A stretch of 64,000 nt of DNA from Calidifontibacillus erzurumensis (GCF_013303125.1 NZ_JABTTE010000014.1:1-64000); one strand, 5' to 3'. Shown: positions 54,924-64,000, counted from the first letter of the stretch. Numbers and translations are program-made. Notes: generated from the sequence alone by a model not told the origin.

Positions 54924-54936
54924 TTTTTATTTCCCC

Positions 54937-55338
54937 TTATTGTTCATCGAGAACTGTTCTCCAATTAAAATCCCCTCGCTCTAATCCATGTATTAATACT
55001 TCTGCCGTTCCCATATTGGATGCAAGAGGAATATTATAAACATCGCAAAGTCGGAGCAAGGCACTTACATCTGGTTCATGGGGTTGAGCTGTTAAAGGAT
55101 CTCTAAAAAAGATGACTAAATCAATTTCGTTGTTCGCAATCATTGCCCCAATTTGCTGATCTCCTCCTAGAGGACCTGATTTGACAAATTGAACTGATAA
55201 TCCTGTTGCTTCCATTATTTTTTTACCGGTTGTATATGTCGCATATAAGTTATGTTTTTCAAAAATTAGCTTATATGCTGAAACGAATTGAATAAGAGTT
55301 TCTTTTTTCTTGTCGTGTGCTATTAAAGCAAGATTCAT
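54937..55338 (-). CDS. mgsA: Methylglyoxal synthase
   Basis: 133-residue enzyme turning dihydroxyacetone phosphate into methylglyoxal. Conserved [44 protein letters not shown] and the catalytic Asp in [15 protein letters not shown] are intact. In the dapB-mgsA-bshA-cca-birA run with short gaps. Confidence 0.96.
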   Translation of the reverse strand: MNLALIAHDKKKETLIQFVSAYKLIFEKHNLYATYTTGKKIMEATGLSVQFVKSGPLGGDQQIGAMIANNEIDLVIFFRDPLTAQPHEPDVSALLRLCDVYNIPLASNMGTAEVLIHGLERGDFNWRTVLDEQ

Positions 55339-55352
55339 GATGCTCCCTGCCT

Positions 55353-56153
55353 CTACTCGATAATATTTTCAAGTCCATAAACAAGTACATTTAAATTCAT
55401 TACTTTCTCAATTGCCAATTTAACACCCGACATAAAAGAAGAACGATGCAAAGAATCGTGACGGATCGTTAGAATTTGTCCATTTCCTCCAAATAAGACT
55501 TCTTGATGAGCAACTAAACCAGGAAGACGTACGCTATGAATACGCATTCCGTTAAAAATTGCACCTCTTGCTCCTTGGAGTGTCTCTTTTTCATTCGGAT
55601 GACCTTGTTGTTTTTCTTGACGCACACGAGAAATTAATTCTGCTGTTTTAATTGCAGTACCTGAAGGGGCATCCAGCTTTTGATCATGGTGCTGTTCAAT
55701 AATTTCAACATCCGGAAAATATTTTGCTGCCATTTGTGCAAATTTCATCATTAAGACAGCGCCGATTGCAAAGTTTGGTGCAATAATGACACCAATTCCT
55801 TTTTCTTCCGCTTCTTTTGCTAATTCCTTAAGTTCTTGTTCATTAAATCCCGTTGTACCGACGACAGGGCGGATATTATACTTTAACGCCAATTCTGTAT
55901 GTATGCGGCCAACTTCAGGTGTTGTTAAATCTAATAGAACATCTGCATCTATTTCTTTAAAACATTGCTCAGCATCTTCATAAATTGGGGCATCAATCGG
56001 TGGTAAACCTTCAATACTAGAAATTAACTTTCCTCCATTTTTTCGATCAATTGCCGCTTGTAGCTCAAAATGTTCCGTTTGATAAATCAAATTTAAAGCT
56101 TCCATCCCCATCTTGCCACGCGGCCCTGCTAAAATAATTCGTATCTTTTCCAT
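55353..56153 (-). CDS. dapB: 4-hydroxy-tetrahydrodipicolinate reductase
   Basis: 266-residue NAD(P)H enzyme of lysine/meso-DAP and dipicolinate supply. N-terminal Rossmann motif [22 protein letters not shown], the signature [23 protein letters not shown] and [12 protein letters not shown] are complete. ATG 56153 has AGGAGG 8 nt upstream; a longer frame starts inside ypjD. Dipicolinate need fits the spore-forming host. Confidence 0.96.
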   Translation of the reverse strand: MEKIRIILAGPRGKMGMEALNLIYQTEHFELQAAIDRKNGGKLISSIEGLPPIDAPIYEDAEQCFKEIDADVLLDLTTPEVGRIHTELALKYNIRPVVGTTGFNEQELKELAKEAEEKGIGVIIAPNFAIGAVLMMKFAQMAAKYFPDVEIIEQHHDQKLDAPSGTAIKTAELISRVRQEKQQGHPNEKETLQGARGAIFNGMRIHSVRLPGLVAHQEVLFGGNGQILTIRHDSLHRSSFMSGVKLAIEKVMNLNVLVYGLENIIE

Positions 56154-56155
56154 TA

Positions 56156-56494
56156 TTATTCCTCCTCTTCCTTTTTCGTCCACCGGTCTTTATCACGTGT
56201 TCTAAACTTCTCCATTACAAGTTGAAATGATTCCTCAAGGCTTATGTTTAAAGAATTGGCAAAACAAATTAAAACAAATAATAAATCTCCCAGTTCTTCT
56301 TCAATTGTTTTTTCTTTTTCATCAGCCTTTTTTGGCTTTTCACCATAAAAGTGGTTAATTTCTCTAGCAAGTTCACCAAGCTCTTCAGTCATACGTGCTA
56401 GCATCGCAAGAGGACTAAAATAGCCTTCTTTAAATTGACTGATATATTTATCGACTTCTTTTTGCATTTCTTCCATCGTTTTTGGTCTCAACAA
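56156..56494 (-). CDS. ypjD: MazG-like nucleotide pyrophosphohydrolase (YpjD)
   Basis: 112-residue all-alpha NTP pyrophosphatase with the MazG metal motif [12 protein letters not shown] and [16 protein letters not shown] (ExxE...ExxD). It probably removes aberrant nucleotides. Start TTG 56494 follows GAGGTG by 5 nt; TTG 56491 is equally possible. Stop lies 2 nt before the dapB ATG. Confidence 0.9.
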   Translation of the reverse strand: MLRPKTMEEMQKEVDKYISQFKEGYFSPLAMLARMTEELGELAREINHFYGEKPKKADEKEKTIEEELGDLLFVLICFANSLNISLEESFQLVMEKFRTRDKDRWTKKEEEE

Positions 56495-56644
56495 GAAATC
56501 ACCTCAATTTTGTACGTGCTACAGTTTTATGTTAGCTAAGATTGTCCTTTTTGACAAACTTTTGTTTTCTTAAATTTGTATTTCTTCACTTTTTAATAAA
56601 ACTAAACTATAATGAAGTTGCTTTTTTATGGAAGGGGGCTTTTT

Positions 56645-57523
56645 ATGAAGATCAATGTTAAACTAACGAACGTATTATTTATCATGCTAGGGGCTGCTAT
56701 TTTTTCTTTCGGTCTTGTTCATTTTAATATGGAGAATAATTTGGCAGAAGGCGGTTTTACAGGAATTACGCTTTTATTATATTTTTTGTTCGATTTCGAC
56801 CCGTCTATTACAAACTTGATCTTAAACATCCCTTTATTTTTTATTGGTTGGAAATATTTAGGGAAAAACACGATGATTTATACGATCCTGGGCACAGTTT
56901 TCGTTTCGATTTTTTTATGGATCTTTCAAAGGTATCGGCCTTTTTCAATCCCTCTCCATGATGATTTAGTACTTGCCGCCTTATTTGCTGGTGTTTTTAT
57001 TGGTGTTGGTTTAGGTACGATTTTCCGTTATGGTGGTACAACTGGAGGAGTCGATATCATCGCAAGGCTCGTACATAAATATATCGGCTGGAGCATGGGC
57101 AAAACGATGTTTTTATTTGACGCTTGCGTTATTATTACATCATTAATTTTTTATTTATCTTATCGCGAAGGAATGTATACCCTTGTTGCCCTTTTTGTTG
57201 GCGCAAGAGTAATTGATTTCATGCAAGAAGGGGCCTATCTAGCCAAAGGTGCCACAATTATTTCTGAAAAAAGCGATCAAATTGCCAAGCAAATTTTAAT
57301 AGAAATGGAAAGAGGCGTAACAGTATTAAAAGGTATTGGCAGCTTTACCGGGAAAGAAAGAAATGTCTTATTTTGTGTTGTCGGCCGTAACGAAATTGTT
57401 AAATTAAAAAGCATCATCAATTCCATAGATCCACATGCCTTCGTCGCCGTCAGTGATGTCCATGACGTTCTTGGTGAGGGATTTACACTCGATGAAAACA
57501 AAAATCCGATTGAAAAGATGTAG
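56645..57523 (+). CDS. ypjC: YitT-family membrane protein (YpjC)
   Basis: 292-residue protein with five or six N-terminal helices (DUF161 region, with NNLAEGGFTGITLLLYFLFDF and RYGGTTGGVDIIAR) and a soluble C-terminal DUF2179 domain (about 215-285, ERGVTVLKGIGSFTGKERNVLFC). B. subtilis ypjC sits at this locus. Function unproven, possibly transport. ATG 56645 has AAGGGGG 7 nt before. Confidence 0.9.
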   Translation: MKINVKLTNVLFIMLGAAIFSFGLVHFNMENNLAEGGFTGITLLLYFLFDFDPSITNLILNIPLFFIGWKYLGKNTMIYTILGTVFVSIFLWIFQRYRPFSIPLHDDLVLAALFAGVFIGVGLGTIFRYGGTTGGVDIIARLVHKYIGWSMGKTMFLFDACVIITSLIFYLSYREGMYTLVALFVGARVIDFMQEGAYLAKGATIISEKSDQIAKQILIEMERGVTVLKGIGSFTGKERNVLFCVVGRNEIVKLKSIINSIDPHAFVAVSDVHDVLGEGFTLDENKNPIEKM

Positions 57524-57530
57524 TATTAAA

Positions 57531-57563
57531 AAATAAGGCTGCTTATCAAAAAGCAGCCTTTGT
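57531..57563. terminator. Bidirectional terminator
   Basis: AAGGCTGCTT (57535-57544) pairs with AAGCAGCCTT (57551-57560), A-rich on the left and TTTG on the right, between convergent genes. Confidence 0.82.
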
Positions 57564-57570
57564 TAAAAGT

Positions 57571-58248
57571 TTATTCTTCTTCACTAGCCATCCCAGTATA
57601 CATTAAAATTAAGCGGACTAATTCCATTACAGCTACTAATGCTGCTGCAACATATGTCAATGCTGCGGCATCTAATACTTTTCTTGTCTCTCTTTCCTCA
57701 TCATTACGGATGATGCCTGCTGCAACAATTTCGTCCATCGCACGGCTGGACGCATTAAATTCTACTGGCAATGTGACAATTTGGAAAAGAACTGCAGCAG
57801 CCATACAGACAATTCCTAATAATAAAAATCCGCTTATACCTGCTAAAATACCGATCAAAATTAAAATCCAAGAAAGATTGGAACCAAGGTTTGCTACAGG
57901 TACTAATGCATGTCTGAATCGTAAAAATGCATAGTCTTGGGCATCTTGCAAAGCATGGCCAACTTCATGGGCTGCAACTGCTGCACCTGCTACTGAAGTT
58001 CCATGGTAATTGTTTGATGATAAACGTACTGTTTTGGTACGAGGATCATAATGGTCTGATAAAATACCATGTGTTTCTTCAACCTTCACATGGTACAAGC
58101 CATTATTGTCCAAAATTTTTCTTGCAACTTGAGCACCTGTCAATCCTGAAGATGCAGGAATTTGGGAATATTTGCGATAGGCACTTTTCACTTTCATTTG
58201 TGCCCAAAGCGGGATGAGGATGATGATTGCAAAATAGACTAAGAACAT
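57571..58248 (-). CDS. Membrane zinc metallopeptidase (YugP-like)
   Basis: 225-residue neutral zinc protease family member with a membrane helix at each end region and the active site AAHEVGHALQ (HExxH), preceded by DHYDPRTKTVRLSS. Three C-terminal hydrophobic helices follow. B. subtilis YugP is the closest named type. Substrate unknown. It stands next to ypjB but is convergent to ypjC. Confidence 0.9.
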   Translation of the reverse strand: MFLVYFAIIILIPLWAQMKVKSAYRKYSQIPASSGLTGAQVARKILDNNGLYHVKVEETHGILSDHYDPRTKTVRLSSNNYHGTSVAGAAVAAHEVGHALQDAQDYAFLRFRHALVPVANLGSNLSWILILIGILAGISGFLLLGIVCMAAAVLFQIVTLPVEFNASSRAMDEIVAAGIIRNDEERETRKVLDAAALTYVAAALVAVMELVRLILMYTGMASEEE

Positions 58249-58330
58249 CCTTTACCTTCCTCCATATTTTCAATTTCTTAAGTTTTATTTTATTCCGTTG
58301 TGAACGCTTTCGTCAAATAAAATGCATTCT

Positions 58331-59110
58331 CTAGCGGATTCGTCCGCTCATCATAACTGTTTGTTCAGCTCGAAACTTTTTAAATCCTACGTAGAATAAA
58401 ACTGCAACAATAATCGTTCCGATTGTAATAATCATCCAAATAAGGGATGGATCCGTCTCATCGCTTATAGTTTTGCCAAACAGTTTCATCATATCCTTTT
58501 CCATCGCTGTTAAATGAATTTCTTTTTGTTGCTGATCGAAATTGTCATACTTTTCTAGAAAACGAAAATGTGAATCAAGTCTTGAAATTTGTTCAGGTTC
58601 AAGATCGATAACTAAACTTGGGTATATTGTATCAAATTGTTTTGCAAAATGATTAAACTGTATTTTAAAATTTTCAACGTCCTTTTGAAGTGCAGCATCT
58701 TTCATAGCTTGGAACGTGGTTAACACTTCCTTTTCCATTCCCATCCACATCGGTTGATGATGTGAATGCAAAGCATCAAGCGCAAATCGTAATTGAATAA
58801 CTTTGCGAATTCTTTCCCCATCCTCTAATGCAGTTGCAGTTAATGCTTTTAAAGCTTCGTCGGTACTGACCGAAATGACTCTTAAATCTTTCATAGTCAG
58901 TTCATCTCTTGGATACATTTTAATAAACTGATCAGAGAATCGTTCTAACATTTGTTTTGCTTCCGCATACTTTTTTTGCTTCGTCAAAAATAACACTTTA
59001 TCGGTCATATGATCAAAATGATTCCATACGTCTTCGTTTGCAAATATGAACGTTTGTGGAATGAAAAAGAACGCCAGAAGTAATAAAGGAAGCCATTTCT
59101 TTTTCTTCAT
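58331..59110 (-). CDS. ypjB: Sporulation protein YpjB
   Basis: 259-residue exported protein: signal-like helix at the start (KKKKWLPLLLLAFFF), a long helical extracytoplasmic domain and a C-terminal membrane helix (about 226-247), ending with a basic tail. ypjB of B. subtilis is a sporulation gene at the same locus. ATG 59110 has GGAGGGACAAGTG upstream. Molecular role unknown. Confidence 0.88.
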   Translation of the reverse strand: MKKKKWLPLLLLAFFFIPQTFIFANEDVWNHFDHMTDKVLFLTKQKKYAEAKQMLERFSDQFIKMYPRDELTMKDLRVISVSTDEALKALTATALEDGERIRKVIQLRFALDALHSHHQPMWMGMEKEVLTTFQAMKDAALQKDVENFKIQFNHFAKQFDTIYPSLVIDLEPEQISRLDSHFRFLEKYDNFDQQQKEIHLTAMEKDMMKLFGKTISDETDPSLIWMIITIGTIIVAVLFYVGFKKFRAEQTVMMSGRIR

Positions 59111-59168
59111 CACTTGTCCCTCCATCCGCTTTATTAGAGTGTATGTACCGAGGGACAAGAGTAGAACT

Positions 59169-59762
59169 TTAGAACAAAGAACTTTTATATGGCTTGTCTT
59201 TTACACATAAGATATATGCAATGAAAATTGATAAGATGCTTAGCCAAAATGTGAAATATCCAATTTGTGGCATAAATTCATTAAGTATGCTATAGCGCGG
59301 CATCATTCCGAATACATAATCAATTACATCATTATGCAATGTCCAAATTGCCGCAACCATTAAATGCCAAAACCTAAATCGATAGTAAGGTGCATATAAG
59401 AGCCCTTCTACTGCCATCGCAAAATGAGAAGCAATTAGCATATACCCTTGCCATGGGAGTTCTCCTGAAACAACTAACACTAACACATTCATGACAACAG
59501 CCCAAATACCATATTTAAATAAAGTGACAATAGCAAGCACTTCAAAAAGGGGCCAATTTTTCCCCATTAAAAAAGCAATTAACACAAAAACAAAAAACAG
59601 ACTGGCTGTAGGACTGTCAGGTACAAATAATAAAAAATGGGCTGGTGTTTCCCGAATCTGCCATCCATACCAATAATAGCCGTAAATGGTTCCAGCTATA
59701 TTAATCAATAGCAAACACCATAAGACGGACCGTTGTCCTAATAATTGAATCAAAAGTTTCAT
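59169..59762 (-). CDS. ypjA: DUF1405 membrane protein (YpjA)
   Basis: 197-residue integral membrane protein with six to seven helices and the DUF1405 stretches GYYWYGWQIRETPAHFLLFVPDSP (about 23-46, split here by position) and MLIASHFAMAVEGLLYAP. Same locus as B. subtilis ypjA, after qcrC. Function unknown. ATG 59762 has GGAG 8 nt upstream. Confidence 0.88.
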   Translation of the reverse strand: MKLLIQLLGQRSVLWCLLLINIAGTIYGYYWYGWQIRETPAHFLLFVPDSPTASLFFVFVLIAFLMGKNWPLFEVLAIVTLFKYGIWAVVMNVLVLVVSGELPWQGYMLIASHFAMAVEGLLYAPYYRFRFWHLMVAAIWTLHNDVIDYVFGMMPRYSILNEFMPQIGYFTFWLSILSIFIAYILCVKDKPYKSSLF

Positions 59763-59819
59763 TTTCTCAACTCCACATAACTGCAATTTCAAAATTTATT
59801 ATTTACGAAAATTTCGTTA

Positions 59820-59853
59820 AAATAAAAAGCTGACCTTCACCAGAAAGTCAGCT
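59820..59853 (-). terminator. Terminator of qcrABC
   Basis: AGCTGAC (59828-59834) pairs with GTCAGCT (59847-59853), followed on the minus strand by T4ATTTT. Confidence 0.85.
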
Positions 59854-59866
59854 AAAGTTCTATTTA

Positions 59867-60640
59867 TTATTGTGCGCTTAAACCATGGATAAATTCTGAA
59901 AGTTGTTTTAACTCTTCATCAGTACCTTTGAATAATCCTCCAGGCATTGCACCTCGACCGTTAACTGCAATTTCAGCAATTTCTTCTGGAGAAAGTGTTT
60001 CCCCAGTCTTAGTTAAAGCTGGTGCAGCAGGACCGCCTGTGAGTTCTGTACCGTGACAGCTTAAACAGCCATTCGCTTCAAGAACTTTATAACCTGGATC
60101 TTCTTTGTTGATCTCAACTTCTTCCACAATTTCACCTTGTTTAGCAGCAGCTTCCCAGTCGTGGTTAACAACAGATTCCCAAGTCAAGAAAATAGTTGCT
60201 GCTAAAGCAAGAAGCATTAATCCTGTTGCAATTGGACGTTTTGATGGACGGCGTTCCGGACCTTTGTCCAACCATGGTGCTAATAATAACGCACCAAATG
60301 CTAAACCAGGAATAATCATTGCTCCTATTACTGTATAAGGCCCTGATGCGTATTCATATTTCAGCAATTGGTACAAAAATAAGAAATACCAGTCTGGCAA
60401 TGGAATATAGCTTGTGTCCGTTGGATCAGCTATACGTTCCAATGGCGATGGATGAGCTACCGTTAAGCAAAGATATCCGATCAAAAAGATGGATCCGATT
60501 AACCATTCTTTTAAAAGGAAATTCGGCCAAAAAGCTTCCGTTTTTCCTGGATATTCGGAATAATCTTTTGGAATATTGGGTTTTCGTTCCGCTGATACAC
60601 GAGAATCCCCAACAAATTTCATCCCTTTTCCGCGATGCAT
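59867..60640 (-). CDS. qcrC: Menaquinol:cytochrome c reductase, cytochrome b/c subunit
   Basis: 257-residue fusion of the C-terminal half of cytochrome b (helices in the region 45-150, PDWYFLFLYQLLKYEY) with a cytochrome c domain (C-terminal, CLSCH and a MPGG axial-Met region). Near-identical start to B. subtilis QcrC (MHRGKGMKFVGDSR). It passes electrons to c-type cytochromes. AGGAGGG precedes ATG 60640. Confidence 0.97.
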   Translation of the reverse strand: MHRGKGMKFVGDSRVSAERKPNIPKDYSEYPGKTEAFWPNFLLKEWLIGSIFLIGYLCLTVAHPSPLERIADPTDTSYIPLPDWYFLFLYQLLKYEYASGPYTVIGAMIIPGLAFGALLLAPWLDKGPERRPSKRPIATGLMLLALAATIFLTWESVVNHDWEAAAKQGEIVEEVEINKEDPGYKVLEANGCLSCHGTELTGGPAAPALTKTGETLSPEEIAEIAVNGRGAMPGGLFKGTDEELKQLSEFIHGLSAQ

Positions 60641-60670
60641 CGTCTTCCCTCCTTATCTCTCTTATGTATT

Positions 60671-61345
60671 TTATAGTGGACCCGAAATACCTTGTTTTCG
60701 AATCATCACGAAATGTAGACCCATTAAACCAAATAACGCAGCTGGCAGGAAGAATACATGGATTGCAAAGAAACGTGCTAATGTTTGTGCACCTACAATT
60801 TCAGGACTTCCTGCTAACAATGTTTTAATGGCTGGTCCTAATAAAGGAACAGCTTCAGCAATTTGCAAACCTACTTTTGTTGCAAATAATGCTTTCATAT
60901 CCCATGGTAATAGGTAACCTGTAAATCCAAGACCTAACATAATAAAGAAAATAAGTACGCCAACAACCCAGTTTAATTCACGTGGCTTTTTATAAGCTCC
61001 TTGGAAAAATACACGCAATACGTGTAAAAACATCATGACTATAACTAAACTCGCTCCCCAGTGGTGCATGCCACGCACAATTACACCAAATGCCACTTCA
61101 TTTTGCAGATAATATACTGATTCCCAAGCATTTTTAATATCTGGCACATAATACATTGTCAAAAACATACCAGATAATACTTGAATTACAGTAATAAAGA
61201 ATGTAAGACCGCCGAAGCAGTATACAAATGCAGAGAAGTGATGGGCTGGGTTTACGTGTTCAGGCACTTCATGATCAGCAATATCACGCCATAGCGGCGT
61301 AATATCTAAACGCTCATCTACCCAATCATAAATTTTATTAAGCAT
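60671..61345 (-). CDS. qcrB: Menaquinol:cytochrome c reductase, cytochrome b subunit
   Basis: 224-residue cytochrome b6-type protein with four helices and haem-ligand His pairs (HHFSAFVYCF, GMHHWGASLVIVMMFLHVLRVF, FFAIHVFFLPAALFGLMGLHF). A Cys near the N-terminal half may bind the extra covalent haem, as in b6 proteins. Second gene of qcrABC. Confidence 0.97.
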   Translation of the reverse strand: MLNKIYDWVDERLDITPLWRDIADHEVPEHVNPAHHFSAFVYCFGGLTFFITVIQVLSGMFLTMYYVPDIKNAWESVYYLQNEVAFGVIVRGMHHWGASLVIVMMFLHVLRVFFQGAYKKPRELNWVVGVLIFFIMLGLGFTGYLLPWDMKALFATKVGLQIAEAVPLLGPAIKTLLAGSPEIVGAQTLARFFAIHVFFLPAALFGLMGLHFVMIRKQGISGPL

Positions 61346-61359
61346 CTATTACGCCCCTC

Positions 61360-61854
61360 CTATGCTCGTGGTCTAGCTTTTCCTAAGTATAATGTACCAT
61401 TTTCGACTTTGTAGTCATAAAGATCAAGCGGTGCAAGCGGTGGTGTACCTGGTACGTTTGTGCCATCCTTCTCGTACAATCCGTCATGGCATGGACAGTA
61501 GAATTTGTTTGCATGTTTAGGATCGTTCCATGTTACTGTACAGCCTAAGTGTTTACAAACAGGTGACATCGCTTGAATGCTTCCGTCCTCTTTTTTATAA
61601 ACCCAAGCAGACATTGTAACTTCAGATTCATACCAAGCATCCACTTGCTTAACTTTAAAATCGAAGCGTTGTGGTTCAGTTGTTAATTTTGATTCCTCAA
61701 CAACTGCTACAAATTCACCTTCAGATGCAGGTTTTAAAACCGGATCGATTGCAAAACGAATCATAGGCGTAAGCATGCCAGCTGCCATGAATCCACCTAC
61801 ACCAGTAAGTGTGTAACTAAGGAATTGTCGTCTAGTTACTTTATCCTTGCTCAT
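61360..61854 (-). CDS. qcrA: Menaquinol:cytochrome c reductase, Rieske iron-sulfur subunit
   Basis: 164-residue Rieske protein. A twin-Arg signal (VTRRQFLSYTL) suggests Tat export, followed by a membrane helix and a [2Fe-2S] domain with CKHLGC and CPCHDG. First gene of qcrABC; AGGGGGG precedes ATG 61854, promoter at 61931-61959. Confidence 0.96.
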   Translation of the reverse strand: MSKDKVTRRQFLSYTLTGVGGFMAAGMLTPMIRFAIDPVLKPASEGEFVAVVEESKLTTEPQRFDFKVKQVDAWYESEVTMSAWVYKKEDGSIQAMSPVCKHLGCTVTWNDPKHANKFYCPCHDGLYEKDGTNVPGTPPLAPLDLYDYKVENGTLYLGKARPRA

Positions 61855-61930
61855 TATCTTCCCCCCTCTATTCTATAGTAGTCCATCCGGACAAATCTTT
61901 TATAAACACACATATTACTAGGACATACTC

Positions 61931-61959
61931 ATGATAGCGCAAACTTGTCCTTCGGTCAA
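61931..61959 (-). promoter_or_regulatory. Sigma-A promoter of qcrABC
   Basis: On the minus strand TTGACC (61959-61954), exactly 17 bp, TATCAT (61936-61931). Transcription would begin about 70 nt before qcrA. No Fnr-type box overlaps it, in contrast to the nitrate and NO genes. Confidence 0.72.
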
Positions 61960-61994
61960 TAAAATCTGTCGAAAAACCCGGATGAAAATAACAG

Positions 61995-62459
61995 CTACAT
62001 TTCTTTTCCCCACAGGCTTATCACAACGGTTTGAATCGATTTCAGCTGAGATTTCACGACTTGTTCGATATATTTTTTATCAAGATCTGTAAAGGATATT
62101 GATGGAACCCAAATAAGTGTACCTAGCAAATCTTTCTCGTTTAATTTCCATTGCGGGTCTGATGTTAAGAAAAGAACGTGTTTGCTTCCTTCACCGTCTA
62201 ATTTTTGACTCCATTTATTTAACCTTTCAATTAAACTGAATGATTCCTCTTCTCTTAAATATGTAAATGCTGGCAATACAAGTAGTCTCCCCTTATATTC
62301 CCTTTCTAATTCAGAGGCTAATATTGAAGTAAATTCACCCATCTCACAAATTTCGGAAGCATCATTTTGTAATGAAATTGGAATTAAAGGAATGACAATG
62401 GTATCTATATATTCTTTAGCTTGCATATACATTTTGATGTCTTGGCTTGTCCACCTCAT
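61995..62459 (-). CDS. ypiF: YpiF-like protein (DUF2487)
   Basis: 154-residue soluble protein starting MRWTSQDIKMYMQAKEYID, as in the YpiF family encoded between ypiB and qcrA in bacilli. Alternating strands and helices; no catalytic motif. Function unknown. GGAGGGG precedes ATG 62459. Confidence 0.87.
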   Translation of the reverse strand: MRWTSQDIKMYMQAKEYIDTIVIPLIPISLQNDASEICEMGEFTSILASELEREYKGRLLVLPAFTYLREEESFSLIERLNKWSQKLDGEGSKHVLFLTSDPQWKLNEKDLLGTLIWVPSISFTDLDKKYIEQVVKSQLKSIQTVVISLWGKEM

Positions 62460-62581
62460 TCTACACCCCTCCTTTATTTTTAAATTGCTGTAATTATATT
62501 ATCTATTTAAACACGTTTTTTACTAAAAAACATTATCATTTATATTATTGTCAAAAAATATTCTATAACAGTCTGTACCTA

Positions 62582-62620
62582 CACAAAAAAGCCTTCCTCT
62601 TTTTCACGAGGAAGACTTTT
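62582..62620 (-). terminator. Terminator overlapping the ypiB 3' end
   Basis: GAGGAAGACTTTT/AAAAGCCTTCCTC stem with an 8-nt loop and T6 on the minus strand. The proximal arm includes the last ypiB codons, so termination is built into the coding end. Confidence 0.8.
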
Positions 62621-63164
62621 GACATTCCAGCAATGAATTTAATTGAGCGGACAATACCATAAACTTATCAAAATCTAAATTATCTAAAGCCTCATCAATT
62701 TGTTTTAATAACCTATTTTTCTGAAATGATAATAGTGATTCTTCTAAAAATTGTTGAGCTAATTGCTGGTCTTTTTCATTGATTAAAAGATGGTTCGGGA
62801 TAAATTTATTTTCTTCTAATACAGCTACATATTTCGCACAGGAGAAAGAGGATTTAAAGTTTAGTTGAATATAAATATCTTGATCGCGATTTAAGCGAAT
62901 GTCATGAAAAGATTTCTCAGCATCTGTCGTCATTACATTATCTTTATAAAAACGAAACGGTACATCATCAACACAATGTGTAGACATGATGATTCCTCTT
63001 GGACAGAATGCGGCCTGCTCAACAAAATGCACCTTTTCCAATAATTGATCATGACTCATTAAGTAATTCAAGATCCAAACACATTCCCGTCTTTTTAACT
63101 GATAATTGTTTAAAAACCAGCGCACAAATTCTTTCTTTTCACTGACAGATACAGGGGTAGACAA
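62604..63164 (-). CDS. ypiB: UPF0302 protein YpiB
   Basis: 186-residue protein with the UPF0302 N-terminal domain ([26 protein letters not shown] at about 10-35, split here by position) and the C-terminal [20 protein letters not shown] segment (IDEAL domain). IDEAL domains are thought to serve protein interaction or proteolysis. The TTG start 63164 lies 6 nt from GGAGG. Upstream of ypiF in the same order as B. subtilis. Confidence 0.9.
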   Translation of the reverse strand: MSTPVSVSEKKEFVRWFLNNYQLKRRECVWILNYLMSHDQLLEKVHFVEQAAFCPRGIIMSTHCVDDVPFRFYKDNVMTTDAEKSFHDIRLNRDQDIYIQLNFKSSFSCAKYVAVLEENKFIPNHLLINEKDQQLAQQFLEESLLSFQKNRLLKQIDEALDNLDFDKFMVLSAQLNSLLECQKSSS

Positions 63165-63320
63165 AATATCCCTCCTCTGCGTTCTCTTATCTCCTTTAAT
63201 AATAAAATTCTTTAAGAAATGTACAAAATCCTCCTTTCTAATTAATTTTTTTTAAGAAATATTCAAAATCATGCTAAATATAATTGGGGCTTTAAAACAA
63301 AAACTTGAAGCCTGTTAAAC

Positions 63321-64000
63321 CTACCATTCCTCTAACCGCAATAGCTCTTCTTCAATGTCCGAATTGGAAGGATCCAGCTCGAGAATTCGCACAAACATTT
63401 CTTTTGCCCTTTTTCGATCTCCTAGTTCCAACAAAAAGTATGCGAAGTCACGAAGAAACTGGATATTTTCTTTAAAAGAAGTATATGCACTTTCATAGTG
63501 ATTTAATGCATCTTTATATCTATCTAACTGTTTTTTTGCTTCAGCCAAATCCCATTCAAATTGAGGATCATACTCATCCATTTCTATCGCTTGTTCGTAA
63601 AGTGAAACAACTTCATCATACTCTTCATGGAAAAGATAATAGCTTCCAAGTAAAGTGAGCGCTTCGATATAACCTGGGTCGATCGCAATCGCTTTTTTCA
63701 AATAATCTTCTACCTTTTCATGTTTCTCAAGCTTCATTGCCATTTTTGCTGCAAAAACAAGCAATTCTTTATAATCTGGATCATGTTTTAAGCCTTCTTC
63801 TGCCGTTTCGTAACTTTCTTTCAAAGATCCAATCTGTTCGTAAGCTTTTGCCATATATAGATAAACTGGAATATAATCTGGATCCAAAACTTTTACTTCA
63901 TTCCATTTTGCAATGGCAAGTTCGTATCGTTCAAGTTGATAGGCAACAAAACCAAAATTAAACAAAGAGTTAAGCTCAATTTGTTCCTTAAGCCCTTCGG
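63321..64000 (-). CDS. ypiA: TPR-repeat protein YpiA (5' end cut by window)
   Basis: C-terminal part of a tetratricopeptide protein. At least five 34-residue TPR units can be read (for example ALTLLGSYYLFHEEYDEVVSLYEQA and similar). The frame stays open through base 64000, so the gene continues beyond the window; the Met-like codon at 63965 is internal. In B. subtilis ypiA precedes ypiB. TPR proteins mediate protein contacts; the partner is unknown. Confidence 0.9.
   Translation of the reverse strand, partial: EGLKEQIELNSLFNFGFVAYQLERYELAIAKWNEVKVLDPDYIPVYLYMAKAYEQIGSLKESYETAEEGLKHDPDYKELLVFAAKMAMKLEKHEKVEDYLKKAIAIDPGYIEALTLLGSYYLFHEEYDEVVSLYEQAIEMDEYDPQFEWDLAEAKKQLDRYKDALNHYESAYTSFKENIQFLRDFAYFLLELGDRKRAKEMFVRILELDPSNSDIEEELLRLEEW

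Noticed and set aside
1..64000. CRISPR arrays, insertion sequences, prophage genes, rRNA or tRNA (including tRNA-Sec)
   Set aside because: No regularly spaced repeats, transposase/integrase motifs or tRNA-like cloverleafs were seen; absence elsewhere in the genome cannot be judged.

Overview
The window is a chromosomal segment of a low-G+C, endospore-forming member of the Bacillaceae. This follows from AT-rich DNA, strong AGGAGG-type ribosome binding sites with frequent TTG/GTG starts, several small acid-soluble spore protein (SASP) genes, and the Bacillus-type gene order ypiA-ypiB-ypiF-qcrABC-ypjA-ypjB ... dapB-mgsA-bshA-cca-birA-panBCD-ypmA-ypmB-aspB-asnS-dnaD-nth-ypoC-ponA-recU-sspM. I see no mobile element, CRISPR array, rRNA or tRNA. 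The species cannot be fixed from the sequence.

Layout. 0-4.4 kb: a BceRS-like two-component system, a lipoprotein, an MFS transporter and a hemerythrin-like protein. 4.4-24 kb: an anaerobic respiration island. It holds narGHJI (nitrate reductase), a divergent two-gene unit whose first protein carries a C-terminal CGCGG motif, a predicted di-haem b membrane protein, a DUF2249 gene, a quinol-type nitric oxide reductase, and a formate dehydrogenase whose reading frame crosses an in-frame TGA followed by a SECIS-like hairpin (selenocysteine). It also holds a tautomerase, motAB, a lipoprotein with cytochrome c and cytochrome d1 domains, and a ResA-like thioredoxin with a CcmA/CcmB-like ABC exporter. 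24-31.8 kb: sulfate assimilation and sirohaem synthesis (cysH-cysP-sat-cysC-sulfite reductase-small gene-sumT, plus yezD-sirB), led by a SAM-I riboswitch and a second, unexplained terminator hairpin. 31.9-40.5 kb: SASPs and other small hydrophilic genes interspersed with three multi-pass transporters. 40.6-64 kb: the conserved housekeeping block, with a pan-type leader RNA ahead of panBCD and the menaquinol:cytochrome c reductase qcrABC.

The anaerobic genes appear co-regulated. I find Fnr/Crp-type boxes (RGTGA/TGTGA-N6-TCACN-like) ahead of the qNor gene, ahead of the cd1-like gene, and one symmetric box between narG and the CGCGG gene. In all four promoter directions the box lies exactly 21 nt from a plausible -10 element, the class II activator geometry. 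Nitrate to nitrite (NarGHI), nitrite to NO (candidate cd1-like protein, although the two distal haem-d1 histidines appear absent) and NO to N2O (qNor) could form a partial denitrification chain fed by formate.

The most unusual points are the selenocysteine formate dehydrogenase, the CGCGG-protein operon under the shared Fnr-type box, the cd1-like lipoprotein with CcmAB/ResA-like neighbours in a Gram-positive, the HisX13His di-haem membrane protein beside qNor, and the double attenuator ahead of cysH. dinG and bshB1 are missing from positions they occupy in B. subtilis.

Stretches over about 300 bases without a gene (14947-15319, 21292-21735, 37418-38011) are described as separate entries.
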